Shown piece after piece: positions 52,919 through 60,810 of a DNA stretch of 64,000 nt (positions within the stretch are counted from its first letter, which is position 1; each line of letters starts with the position of its first letter). Under the pieces are notes generated by a model that was given only the letters and a program-made list of their open reading frames with translations, ran no database searches and was not told where the DNA came from. Position numbers and translations under genes: made by a program. The DNA comes from Candidatus Thiodictyon syntrophicum (lineage in GTDB: Bacteria > Pseudomonadota > Gammaproteobacteria > Chromatiales > Chromatiaceae). Location of the stretch: assembly GCF_002813775.1 (NCBI RefSeq), contig NZ_CP020370.1, forward strand, positions 4,241,501 to 4,305,500, given 5' to 3'.

Positions 52919-55378
52919 TCAGGGCTGAAACCCCCGCAGCCGCAGGCTGTTGCTGACGACGAACAGGCTGGAGACGCTCATCGCCGCCGCCGCGATCATG
53001 GGGCTTAAGAGCCACCCGGTCAGCGGGTAGAAGACGCCGGCCGCCAATGGAATGAGGGCGACGTTATAGGCATAGGCCCAGAAGAAGTTGAGCCGGATGG
53101 TGCGCAGTGTGCGCCGTGCCAGGGCGACGGCCGCGGCGACCGCGGTCAGGTCGCCGGTCATCAGGATGACCTCGCCGGCCTCCACGGCGATCTCGGTGCC
53201 GGTACCGATGGCGATGCCGACATCCGACTGCACGAGGGCCGGGGCGTCGTTGATACCGTCGCCGACGAAGGCGACCCGGTGGCCCTGCGCCTGGAGACGC
53301 TTGACCTCGGCCGCCTTGTCGCCCGGCAGGACCTCACTGATGACGCGCGCGATGCCGACCTGCCGGGCGACCGCCTCGGCGGTGCGGCGACCGTCGCCGG
53401 TCAGCATGGTCAGGGTCAGTCCCAGCGCGTGCAGTCGGGCGAGCGCCATGCGGCTGCTCGCCTTGATGGGATCGGCCACCGCCAGCACCGCCAGCAGTTG
53501 CCCGTCGGCCGCGAGATAGATCGGGGTCTTGCCGTCGGCGGCCAGGTGCCCCGCCAGGTCGGCTGCGGTTGCGCATTCGACCCCCAGTCGCTCCATGAAG
53601 CGGCCGGCCCCGACCGCGACCCGACGGCCCGCGACCTGTGCCTGGATGCCGAACCCGGGGACGGCTTCCAGGTCGGTCGCCGGTGCCGGCACCAGCCCCC
53701 GCGCCCGTGCGGCCGCAACGATAGCCGCGCCGATCGGGTGCTCGCTGTGGACTTCCACGGCGGCGGCCAGGCCCAGGGCGGCGTCCTCGCCCATACCGAA
53801 GGCGGTGAGATCGGTCAGGGCCGGTCGCCCCTCGGTCAGGGTCCCGGTCTTGTCCAGCGCCACCTGGTCCACCCGCGCCAGGGTCTCCAGGGCGGCACCG
53901 CGTCGGAACAGAATCCCCAGGGCCGCGCCGCGGCCCGTGCCGACCAGGATGGCCGTGGGCGTGGCGAGCCCCATGGCGCAGGGGCAGGCGATCAGCAGGA
54001 CGCTCACGGCGGTGACGAAGGCGTAGCTCAGGGCGGGCGCCGGCCCCAGCCACAGCCAGCCCAGGAAGGTCAGCAGGGCCGCCCCCATGACCAGGGGGAC
54101 GAAGACCGCCGCGATGCGGTCGGCCACCCGCTGGATCGGCAGCTTGCCGGCCTGCGCCTCCTCCACCAGCCGCACGATCTGGGCCAGCACCATGTCCGCG
54201 CCCACGCGGGTGGCACGGTAGCGGAAGGCCCCGGTCTGGTTCACCGTCGCACCCAGCACCACGTCCCCGGGGCCCTTGCGCACCGGCAACGGCTCGCCGC
54301 TGATCATGGATTCATCGACATAGCTCCCGCCCTCGGTCAAGGTCCCGTCCACCGGGATACGCTCGCCGGGCCGCACCGCCAACAGGTCCCCGGGGACCAC
54401 CGCCGCGGCCGGGATCTCCGCCTCCCCGTCCGGGCGTACCACGCGGGCGGTCTGGGGTTGCAGGCGCACCAGACGGCGGATGGCCTCGGAGGTGCGACCC
54501 TTGGCAAGGGCCTCCAGGGTCCGCCCCAGCAGGATCAGGGTGACGATGACCGCCGCCGCCTCGAAATAGAGGTTGGCGGTACCGGCAGGGAAGGACCCGG
54601 GCAGCGTCAGCGCGGCGACCGAGTAGAGATAGGCGGCCAGGCTGCCGATCATCACCAGGGCGTTCATGCCGGGGGCCAGGTGCCGCAGTTCGGTCCAGCC
54701 GGCGCGCAGGAAGCGCCGCCCCGCCCACAGCAGGACCGGGGTCGCCAGGGCGAATTGCACCCAATCCCAGAGGGGCGCGGGCTGCGGCGCGTGCGGGGCC
54801 CAGCCGAGCCAAGGCCCAAGCCCATGCAGCAGCATGGGGCCCATGCTAAGGAGCAGCAGCGGGAGCGTGAAGACGGCGGCCACGCCGAGGTCGCGTTGCA
54901 ACCCGGCGAGCGCCGCCGCCTGCCGCGACTGTAGGTTAGGGGCCGCGTCCCCATCCGACTCCGGGGCGGGGGCGATCGGCGCATAGCCCGCCGCGCGGAT
55001 GGCCGCGACGATGCCCGCTGAACTCAGCGTGTCCGGGAGATACCGGACCGTCGCGGCCTCGGTGCTCAGATTGACGGTGGCGTCGATCACCCCCGGCAGG
55101 GCCCGGACGGCGCGCTCCACCCGCCCCACACAGGCCGCACAGGTCATGTCGGAGACCCCGATCGTGGCGGTTGCCGACACCGGTTCGTAACCGGCACCCC
55201 GGATGGCCTCAAGCAACCGCGGGACATCCACCCGGTCGCCCTGCACCACGGCCGTCTCCGCCGCCAGGTTGACCGCGGCGGCCGTGACCCCGGGCTCTCG
55301 GGCCAGCACCCGCTCCACCCGCGCTACGCAGGAGGCGCAGGTCATACCGTTGACGCCGAAACGGATTTCCTGGCTCAT
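52919..55378 (-). CDS. copA: Copper-translocating P1B-type ATPase
   Basis: 819 residues. Two N-terminal heavy-metal domains with MTCASC (12-17) and MTCAAC (78-83); eight predicted transmembrane segments; the ion-binding CPC in [11 protein letters not shown]; phosphorylation motif [16 protein letters not shown] of the nucleotide domain; [10 protein letters not shown] hinge; and the YN...MSVSS residues of CopA in helices 7-8. It exports Cu(I) from the cytoplasm. No cueR-type operator was recognised in the 174-bp gap before the divergent cytochrome b561 gene. Confidence 0.95.
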   Translation of the reverse strand: MSQEIRFGVNGMTCASCVARVERVLAREPGVTAAAVNLAAETAVVQGDRVDVPRLLEAIRGAGYEPVSATATIGVSDMTCAACVGRVERAVRALPGVIDATVNLSTEAATVRYLPDTLSSAGIVAAIRAAGYAPIAPAPESDGDAAPNLQSRQAAALAGLQRDLGVAAVFTLPLLLLSMGPMLLHGLGPWLGWAPHAPQPAPLWDWVQFALATPVLLWAGRRFLRAGWTELRHLAPGMNALVMIGSLAAYLYSVAALTLPGSFPAGTANLYFEAAAVIVTLILLGRTLEALAKGRTSEAIRRLVRLQPQTARVVRPDGEAEIPAAAVVPGDLLAVRPGERIPVDGTLTEGGSYVDESMISGEPLPVRKGPGDVVLGATVNQTGAFRYRATRVGADMVLAQIVRLVEEAQAGKLPIQRVADRIAAVFVPLVMGAALLTFLGWLWLGPAPALSYAFVTAVSVLLIACPCAMGLATPTAILVGTGRGAALGILFRRGAALETLARVDQVALDKTGTLTEGRPALTDLTAFGMGEDAALGLAAAVEVHSEHPIGAAIVAAARARGLVPAPATDLEAVPGFGIQAQVAGRRVAVGAGRFMERLGVECATAADLAGHLAADGKTPIYLAADGQLLAVLAVADPIKASSRMALARLHALGLTLTMLTGDGRRTAEAVARQVGIARVISEVLPGDKAAEVKRLQAQGHRVAFVGDGINDAPALVQSDVGIAIGTGTEIAVEAGEVILMTGDLTAVAAAVALARRTLRTIRLNFFWAYAYNVALIPLAAGVFYPLTGWLLSPMIAAAAMSVSSLFVVSNSLRLRGFQP

Positions 55379-55552
55379 GTCAAACTCCTCGCGAGCTGCC
55401 GACGACCCGCGCCAGGTCGCCGTTGCGCCGCATTCGCGGCAAGACTGTTTTCCTAGTAAATCACTTTTCTCGGCTCAGTGGAGCGCCTAAAGTAGAGGCA
55501 CCCTGATGACGACCCGGCCCCCCGAGGCCGGAACACCCCCGGGCGCAACCCA

Positions 55553-56131
55553 ATGACCCCGATGACACGCTACACCTGGCCCGCGATGACGGCCCACTGG
55601 ACGATCGCCGCCCTGATCCTGGTCGCCCTGCCGCTCGGCTGGTACATGCACGACCTGCCGCTCTCCCCCACCAAGCTGCGGCTCTTTTCCTATCACAAGT
55701 GGATCGGCGTGACCGTACTCCTGCTGTTCGTGCCGCGCCTGCTGATCCGGCTGCGGTATCCGCCGCCCGCGCCCTTGCCGGCCCCCGCCTGGCAGCGGCG
55801 CATGGCCGCCCTGACCCACGGCATACTCTATCTGCTGATGGCGGCCGTACCGCTGTCCGGCTGGCTGATGAGTTCGGCCAAGGGCTTCCCGGTGGTCTAT
55901 CTGGGCGTGCTGCCCTTGCCGGACCTGGTGTCAAAGGACTCCGCGCTCGGCGATTGGTTGAAAGCGGCGCACGAGACCCTGAGCTTTGCCCTGCTGGGGC
56001 TGATCCTGCTGCATGTCGCCGCCGCCCTCAAGCACCAATTGATCGAGCGCGACGGGACCCTGTGGCGGATGTTGCCGTTGGGCAAGTTGAGGAGGGCGCA
56101 AGCCGGGAAGGCGCAGTTTCGCCGCAAGTGA
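55553..56131 (+). CDS. Cytochrome b561 family protein
   Basis: 192 residues with four hydrophobic helices and the heme-ligand His pattern of bacterial cytochrome b561 (CybB type): MTAHW in helix 1, SYHKWIG in helix 2, LTHGILYLLM in helix 3 and LLHVAAALKHQ in helix 4. It transfers electrons between quinol and periplasmic acceptors. The two following genes encode YceI proteins, a frequent partner. An ATG at 55562 is a possible later start. Confidence 0.88.
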   Translation: MTPMTRYTWPAMTAHWTIAALILVALPLGWYMHDLPLSPTKLRLFSYHKWIGVTVLLLFVPRLLIRLRYPPPAPLPAPAWQRRMAALTHGILYLLMAAVPLSGWLMSSAKGFPVVYLGVLPLPDLVSKDSALGDWLKAAHETLSFALLGLILLHVAAALKHQLIERDGTLWRMLPLGKLRRAQAGKAQFRRK

Positions 56132-56204
56132 ACGCCAACAGACGCAAATGATCCATCACTCGCCGGGGCGGGACGCCCCGGCTCCCACTGCTGAGGACCA
56201 CCAG

Positions 56205-56798
56205 ATGCTTGCCTTACCACGAAACCGCCGCGCCGGCCTGGCATCCGCCCTGCCCGGCCTGCTGCTCGCCCTGGGCCTGGGCAGCGCCCAGGCCCTGGAG
56301 TTCAACCAGGTCCAGGCCGATCAGAGCAAGGTCAGCTTCGTCTCCCGGCAGATGGGCGTGCCGGTCGCGGGGACCTTCGCCAAGTTCAGCGGCACCCTCG
56401 CCTTCGACCCCGCCCAACCGACCCAGGCCCGCGCCCGCGTCGAGATCGATCTGGCCGGCATCGACGCCGGTTCACAGGAGGCAAACGACGAGGTCGTCGG
56501 CAAGCAATGGCTCAATGTAAAGGCCTTCCCGCGCGCCCAGTTCGTTGCGACCAGCGTCGAGGCACGCGGCGATAAAGGCTATACGGCCGCCGGCAAGCTC
56601 ACGATCAAGGGCCAGACCCGGGAGGTCAGGGCCCCGTTCAGCTTCCGACAGGAGGGCAACACCGGCGTCTTTGACGGCGGCTTCGTCCTCAAGCGTCTGG
56701 ACTTCGGGATCGGCGAGGGTCCGTGGTCCGATGTGAGCACGGTTGCCGACGAGATCGAGATAAAGTTCCACGTCGTCGCTACCGCGGCCAAGCAGTAA
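56205..56798 (+). CDS. YceI-family periplasmic protein, copy 1
   Basis: 197 residues from MLALPRNRRAG; signal peptide to about ...GSAQA. The YceI lipocalin-like fold is recognised from DQSKVSFVSRQMGVPVAGTFAKFSG, ARARVEIDLAGIDAGSQEANDEVVGKQWLNV and AGKLTIKGQTREV. It binds isoprenoid quinone-like ligands in related structures. Next to cytochrome b561, with which such proteins are often co-expressed. Confidence 0.88.
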   Translation: MLALPRNRRAGLASALPGLLLALGLGSAQALEFNQVQADQSKVSFVSRQMGVPVAGTFAKFSGTLAFDPAQPTQARARVEIDLAGIDAGSQEANDEVVGKQWLNVKAFPRAQFVATSVEARGDKGYTAAGKLTIKGQTREVRAPFSFRQEGNTGVFDGGFVLKRLDFGIGEGPWSDVSTVADEIEIKFHVVATAAKQ

Positions 56799-56815
56799 AT
56801 CAAAAAAGAATATTC

Positions 56816-56947
56816 AGCCGCAAATGAACGCAAATAAGCGCAAATAAATCTGCTGGTTAGAATCGTCGCGGGCGTCACCCGCACGATGAACATGCAGTAA
56901 AGGCCAAGTCTCTGATTATTTGCGTCCATTTGCGTTCATTTGCGGCT
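56816..56947. repeat. 132-bp inverted-repeat element between the two YceI genes
   Basis: AGCCGCAAATGAACGCAAAT at the left is mirrored by ATTTGCGTTCATTTGCGGCT at the right. Same architecture as 15355-15483. A further partial copy, GCCGCAAGTGAACGCCAACA, lies at 56120. Confidence 0.75.
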
Positions 56948-57033
56948 AAACTGCATTTTCTGGGTATGCCCCGCCGCCGGGCGATTGACCCGATTATTCA
57001 CAGATCCGCAAGCCCATCCAGAGCGCAACCACC

Positions 57034-57600
57034 ATGAAAAAGATCGCCGCCGCCGTTGTCCTTGCCACCCTCTCGGCCGGCACCCTGGCCGCACCGGAGA
57101 CCTATGTCATCGAGGGCAGCCACACCCTGCCGCGGTTCGAGTACAACCACCTGGGCTTCTCCACCCAGGTCAGCCGCTTTGACAAGACCAGCGGCAAGAT
57201 CGTCATCGACTTCGCCGCCAAGACCGGTTCCGCCGATGTCGTCATCGACGCCACCTCCGTCAACACCGGCAGCGCGAAATTCGACGAACACATCCAGAAC
57301 GAGGACTTCCTGGATACCGCGAAATACCCCACCATCACCTTCAAGGCCGATCGCTTCAAATTCCAGGGCGACCGGCCGGCGAAGGTCGAAGGCCAACTCA
57401 CCATCAAGGGCGTGACCAAACCGGCCACCCTCACCGTCACCACCTTCCACTGCGGGCTCCACCCCATGGTCAAGAAGCAGGCCTGCGGCGCCAATGCCTT
57501 CACGAGCATCAAGCGCTCCGACTTCAACGCCGGCAAATATGCCCCCATGGTCAGCGATCAGGTGACCCTGACCATCCCCGTCGAGGCGATCAGGGAGTAG
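57034..57600 (+). CDS. YceI-family periplasmic protein, copy 2
   Basis: 188 residues. Signal peptide MKKIAAAVVLATLSAGTLAAP. YceI pattern: YVIEGSHTLPRFEYNHLGFSTQVSRFDKTSGKIVID, VIDATSVNTGSAKFDEHIQNEDFLDTAKYPTITFKA, KVEGQLTIKGVTKPATLTV. It is closer to canonical E. coli YceI than copy 1, so the two are paralogues with probably different ligands. Confidence 0.93.
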   Translation: MKKIAAAVVLATLSAGTLAAPETYVIEGSHTLPRFEYNHLGFSTQVSRFDKTSGKIVIDFAAKTGSADVVIDATSVNTGSAKFDEHIQNEDFLDTAKYPTITFKADRFKFQGDRPAKVEGQLTIKGVTKPATLTVTTFHCGLHPMVKKQACGANAFTSIKRSDFNAGKYAPMVSDQVTLTIPVEAIRE

Positions 57601-57661
57601 CCGCTCGCGACAGCGGCGCGCCGGCCCCGACCATCATTGCGGCCACCTCGTCGGGCGCTAT

Positions 57662-57718
57662 CCGTCGCGGCCGGGGGGCCGCTCCTACGACGTAGGAGCG
57701 GCCCCCCGGCCGCGACGG
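57662..57718. repeat. Perfect 27-bp palindromic hairpin
   Basis: CCGTCGCGGCCGGGGGGCCG... (57662-57688) is mirrored exactly at 57692-57718 with loop GAC. It is 61 bp after yceI copy 2. No T-run, so it may be a REP-type repeat rather than a terminator. Confidence 0.8.
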
Positions 57719-57942
57719 GTTGCCTCCAAGGGTCCATCTCGGCGGTCTTTCAGCGCCAAGACAAGGTGTTTAACCGATCTTTGTTGACTTTTATCTGCTA
57801 AGCATCGGATAACAGGGCGATTGCCTGACTAAGGATGCAGTGGTAAAGTCTGGTTGTTCAAACTCTCGGAGGTTGACGACCGGGTAGGTTCAGGTGGTGC
57901 CGTCGACCAGGCGTCCGAAGAGTCCAGCGGGGAGGATCGTAC
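57719..57942. promoter_or_regulatory. Upstream region of the BREX operon with a possible promoter
   Basis: TTGACT (57784-57789) and GATAAC (57808-57813) at 18-bp spacing could be a -35/-10 pair. The composition between 57770 and 57860 is AT-richer than its surroundings. GGGGAGG lies about 8 nt before the brxE GTG. Confidence 0.35.
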
Positions 57943-58512
57943 GTGACGCAGACCTTATCCCACATCGATTTCGAGCGGCTGCTCAAACTCCGGCTGGCGG
58001 TCGCTCGCCACGGGGAGATGGACGCGGCCGGCTGGTGGAACACCAAGGGCATCCTCGGCCGCCATGGCGCGCTGGCGCTCAAGCGCGGCTTCCCGTCGAC
58101 TCACCATTTTGCGCAGGCCCGGATCGCCTTCGCGGTCGCGCGCAGCCGTTGCCGGGAGATCTTTGATCCGCCGGGGTGCATGACGCTCTGGCATCTCCCG
58201 GCGGAGGTTGAAGATCAGTTTGAAGCGCACTGGCAGGACTGGTTGGACCAGGGAGAGCGCTGGGGCGCCTTCTTCGAGACGCTGGCGGCGGCGGGCGGGA
58301 AAGACCTTCTTGCGGAACTCGTCGAGTTTGGTCTCATCGATCAAAACCACCTCGACGCGGTCGCTAAGCTGCGCCGGTCGGCCGAGGGCAGGTCGGTCCC
58401 CTTATCCGGAACCTACCGGCCGAGCGACGAAGTCATCACGCTACTGGCGGCCGGCTTCGCCAGAGGCGAGCGCGGTAACCCGGCGATCCCCTATGCGCGG
58501 CTCGAGGACTGA
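57943..58512 (+). CDS. brxE: BREX system protein BrxE
   Basis: 189 residues from GTG 57943, which has GGGGAGG upstream. It reads LRLAVARHGEMDAAGWWNTKGILGRHGALALKRGFPSTHHFAQARIAF, which matches my memory of BrxE, the first gene of type 6 BREX operons. Its biochemical role is unknown. It is followed after 2 bp by brxA, then brxB and brxC, fixing the identification by context. Confidence 0.75.
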   Translation: MTQTLSHIDFERLLKLRLAVARHGEMDAAGWWNTKGILGRHGALALKRGFPSTHHFAQARIAFAVARSRCREIFDPPGCMTLWHLPAEVEDQFEAHWQDWLDQGERWGAFFETLAAAGGKDLLAELVEFGLIDQNHLDAVAKLRRSAEGRSVPLSGTYRPSDEVITLLAAGFARGERGNPAIPYARLED

Positions 58513-58514
58513 GC

Positions 58515-59387
58515 ATGGAGGCTCGCTCCAAGGTCTCTTCCTGCCTGGCCATCAAAGGATCCCTGATCGATGAGACCTATGCGGTGTTTCGCGGCTGGGA
58601 CTACGCCGCCTCGAAAACCGACAATCTCAAACGCGCTCGCGACGAAAACACCATCGGCGCCAAGAGTGCCAATTGGGCGCAAAATGTGTCCTGGGCGGTC
58701 AGCCGCCGCTTCGATCCTGCGGGTCGCGACCGCCCGCTCGTGGAGCTTGCCAAATCGGGGTGTGACCGGGAGGTCTGGCAACCGCTGCTCCTCTACCACC
58801 TGACCCGCGACGAGGTGCTCGTCCGCGATTTCCTCGTCAACTGGCTCTACCCCCAGTTGCGCGCCGGTGCCTACCGTCTGCGTGCCGAGGACGTGCTCCC
58901 GTACCTGCACGCGCTGATTAAGCGTTCGGAGTTCGGGGTTCGGGGTTCGGGGTTCGGGGTTCAGCAGACCGAACTCCAAACTCCTGACGCCGAACTCCGA
59001 ACCCTGAACCCCGACCCCCGACCCCCGAACCCCGAACCCGCCAACTGGAGCGAGTCTACGACACAACGCGTTGCCTCCGGCCTGTTGCGGCTCGCCGTCG
59101 ACTTCGGGCTCCTCACGGGCACGCAGTCGAGGGAGTTTGCCTCCTACCACCTGCCGGAACAGAGCTTCCTCTACCTCCTGCACGCCATGACGGACCGCGA
59201 GGCGAACGCCCGGCGCGTCATCGACGCCGAGGACTGGCGCATGTACCTGATGGACGCCGCCGACGTGGAGCGCGAGCTGCTGCGCTTGCACCAGTTCCGC
59301 AAGCTGTACTACGAGGTCGCCGGAAGCCTCGCCCAAATCAAGCTGCCGGCGGCATCCGCGGCCGATTACGTGAGGGAGATCGGCTGA
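58515..59387 (+). CDS. brxA: BREX system protein BrxA (DUF1819) with an inserted repeat-encoded segment
   Basis: 290 residues against about 200-250 for typical BrxA. Residues 1-137 (IKGSLIDETYAVFRGWDYAASKTDNLKRARDENTIGAKSANW...) and about 177-290 (WSESTTQRVASGLLRLAVDFGLL...FLYLLHAM) are DUF1819. Between them, residues 138-176 (SEFGVRGSGFGVQQTELQ, then TPDAELRTLNPDPRPPNPEP) are encoded by an inverted array of 7-bp repeats (58924-59040) and have no place in the family. The frame is open at the present repeat number. BrxA is a small DNA-binding protein of the system. The stop overlaps brxB (TGATG). Confidence 0.85.
   Translation: MEARSKVSSCLAIKGSLIDETYAVFRGWDYAASKTDNLKRARDENTIGAKSANWAQNVSWAVSRRFDPAGRDRPLVELAKSGCDREVWQPLLLYHLTRDEVLVRDFLVNWLYPQLRAGAYRLRAEDVLPYLHALIKRSEFGVRGSGFGVQQTELQTPDAELRTLNPDPRPPNPEPANWSESTTQRVASGLLRLAVDFGLLTGTQSREFASYHLPEQSFLYLLHAMTDREANARRVIDAEDWRMYLMDAADVERELLRLHQFRKLYYEVAGSLAQIKLPAASAADYVREIG
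58924..59040. repeat. Heptanucleotide inverted array A, inside brxA
   Basis: About six GTTCGGG-type heptads, then the core CAGCAGACCG (58962-58971), then about ten heptads of the CGAACCC/CGACCCC/TGAACCC type. The total of 117 bp keeps the reading frame. Confidence 0.9.
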
Positions 59388-59965
59388 TGCCCGACTGGCA
59401 GGAGCGCCTGACCCAGCAGCTCGAACCGGTGCTGAGGCAGCCGGACCCCCGGCAGCAGCTCAGTGCCTACCACGACATGCCCTATGCCATCTTCCACTAT
59501 CCGCCGGGGGAAGAGTTTGGCGTCCGCCAGCAGATCTCGCTGTTGCGCACGCGGCTGGAACAGTTGGGCAAACGGGTCACGGTCATCTCGCTGGCCGAAT
59601 GCCTCGACGCGGCCCTGGAAGCGGAAGGCATGGGGCCCGCGGCACTCATCGACGCCGAAAAATCGGTGGGCCTGGAGGTCACGGTCGACACCATCTTCCA
59701 GATCCTGAGCGAGTACCAACCCCTGGACGAGCTGGTCGCTCGCCGCATCCCCAGTGACGCCGACCCCCTGCGCGACCTAGTGTTCATCGTGCGCGCCGGT
59801 GCGCTCTTCCCCATGTACCGCACGTCCGCGCTGCTGGAACAGCTCAAGGGCAAGGTCCAGGTCCCCGCCGTCCTGTTCTACCCGGGCGAACTGGACGGCG
59901 CCGCGGGTCTGCGGTTCATGGGTGTGTTGGATGCCGAGCACAACTACCGGCCGAAGATTTTTTAG
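59387..59965 (+). CDS. brxB: BREX system protein BrxB (DUF1788)
   Basis: 192 residues. DUF1788 pattern: YHDMPYAIFHYPPGEEFGVRQQISLLRTRLEQLGKRVTVISLAEC, FIVRAGALFPMYRTSALLEQL and VPAVLFYPGELDGAAGLRFMGVLDAEHNYRPKIF. The ATG overlaps the brxA stop codon, so the two are translationally coupled. It is required for BREX in studied systems, and its exact function is unsettled. A heptad array starts immediately after the stop. Confidence 0.92.
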   Translation: MPDWQERLTQQLEPVLRQPDPRQQLSAYHDMPYAIFHYPPGEEFGVRQQISLLRTRLEQLGKRVTVISLAECLDAALEAEGMGPAALIDAEKSVGLEVTVDTIFQILSEYQPLDELVARRIPSDADPLRDLVFIVRAGALFPMYRTSALLEQLKGKVQVPAVLFYPGELDGAAGLRFMGVLDAEHNYRPKIF

Positions 59966-60120
59966 GGTTCGGGGTTCGGGGTTCGGGGTGCGGGGTTCGG
60001 TCTGCTGCCCCCTGAACCCTGAACCCTGAACCCTGAACCCTGAACCCTGAACCCTGAACCCTGAACCCTGAACCCTGAACCCTGAACCCTGAACCCTGAA
60101 CCCTGAACCCTGAACCTGAA
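59966..60120. repeat. Heptanucleotide inverted array B, after brxB
   Basis: Five GGGTTCG-type heptads, the core in inverse orientation (CGGTCTGCTG, 59998-60007), then 15 perfect tandem copies of CCCTGAA (60010-60114). The longest perfect tandem run in the window and so the most slippage-prone. Confidence 0.95.
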
Positions 60121-60183
60121 CCCCGTTCACCGCGCCGATCAGTGATAACCTTTGGGTTGGTTGAATCTTGGGGGCATCTTGCC

Positions 60184-60555
60184 GTGACTGATCGTGGCCA
60201 TCGGGGTCTGCGGGTTTGGCATCTGGCGATGGATTTGGCGGGCGCGGTATATCAGACCACGACCTCGTTTCCACGCGACGAGGTTTATGGCCTCGTTTCC
60301 CAGATGCGGCGTGCGGCGGTATCAATTCCCTCGAACATCGCCGAGGGCTATGGACGTGGCGGCAAGGATTATGCGCGCTTTGTGGCAATTGCCTACGGCT
60401 CGCTCCTGGAATTGGAGACCCAGACAGAGCTTGCCCGGCGCTTCGGTTTTCTGAACATCGATCAGGAAGGGCATATCCTGTCCGCGACGGCCGAAATCGG
60501 TCGGATGCTGAACGCCCTCCGAGCATCCTTGAGAAAGACCAACCCGGCACCTTGA
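60184..60555 (+). CDS. Four-helix-bundle protein (S23/IVP-like)
   Basis: 123 residues from GTG 60184 (an earlier GTG at 60142 is open but lacks family support). The family pattern is clear: LRVWHLAMDLAGAVYQTTTSFPRDEVYGLVSQMRRAAVSIPSNIAEGYGRGGKDYARFVAIAYGSLLELETQTELARR. Such proteins descend from 23S rRNA intervening-sequence ORFs and are scattered in accessory regions; function is unknown. It sits between arrays B and C inside the BREX operon and is not a known BREX component. Confidence 0.85.
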   Translation: MTDRGHRGLRVWHLAMDLAGAVYQTTTSFPRDEVYGLVSQMRRAAVSIPSNIAEGYGRGGKDYARFVAIAYGSLLELETQTELARRFGFLNIDQEGHILSATAEIGRMLNALRASLRKTNPAP

Positions 60556-60556
60556 A

Positions 60557-60808
60557 CAGGGTGCGGGGTGCAGGGTGCAGGGTGCAGGGTGCGGGGTGCA
60601 GGGTGCAGGGTGCAGGGTGCAGGGTGCAGGGTTCAGCAGACCGGACCCTGAACCCGCACCCCGACCCCTGAACCCTGAACCCCGACCCCCGAACCCCGAC
60701 CCCCGACCCCCGACCCCCGAACCCCGACCCCCGAACCCTGAACCCCGAACCCCGACCCCCGAACCCCGAACCCCGACCCCCGAACCCTGAACCCTGAACC
60801 CTGAACCC
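60557..60808. repeat. Heptanucleotide inverted array C, abutting the brxC start codon
   Basis: About eleven CAGGGTG/CGGGGTG heptads, core CAGCAGACCG (60634-60643), then some twenty-three heptads of the CCCTGAA, CCCCGAA and CCCCGAC type, ending 2 bp before ATG 60811. Confidence 0.92.
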
Positions 60809-60810
60809 AG

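Noticed and set aside
58491-59336. A 281-codon minus-strand ORF opposite brxA and array A
   Set aside because: It includes translated heptads (GVRGSGVGVQGSEFGVRS type) but no domain; BrxA is supported by operon structure and coupling.
60010-60114. CCCTGAA tandem array considered as CRISPR or telomere-like repeat
   Set aside because: The units are 7 bp without spacers, and the arrays are paired as inverted arms around a core, so neither CRISPR nor a telomere.
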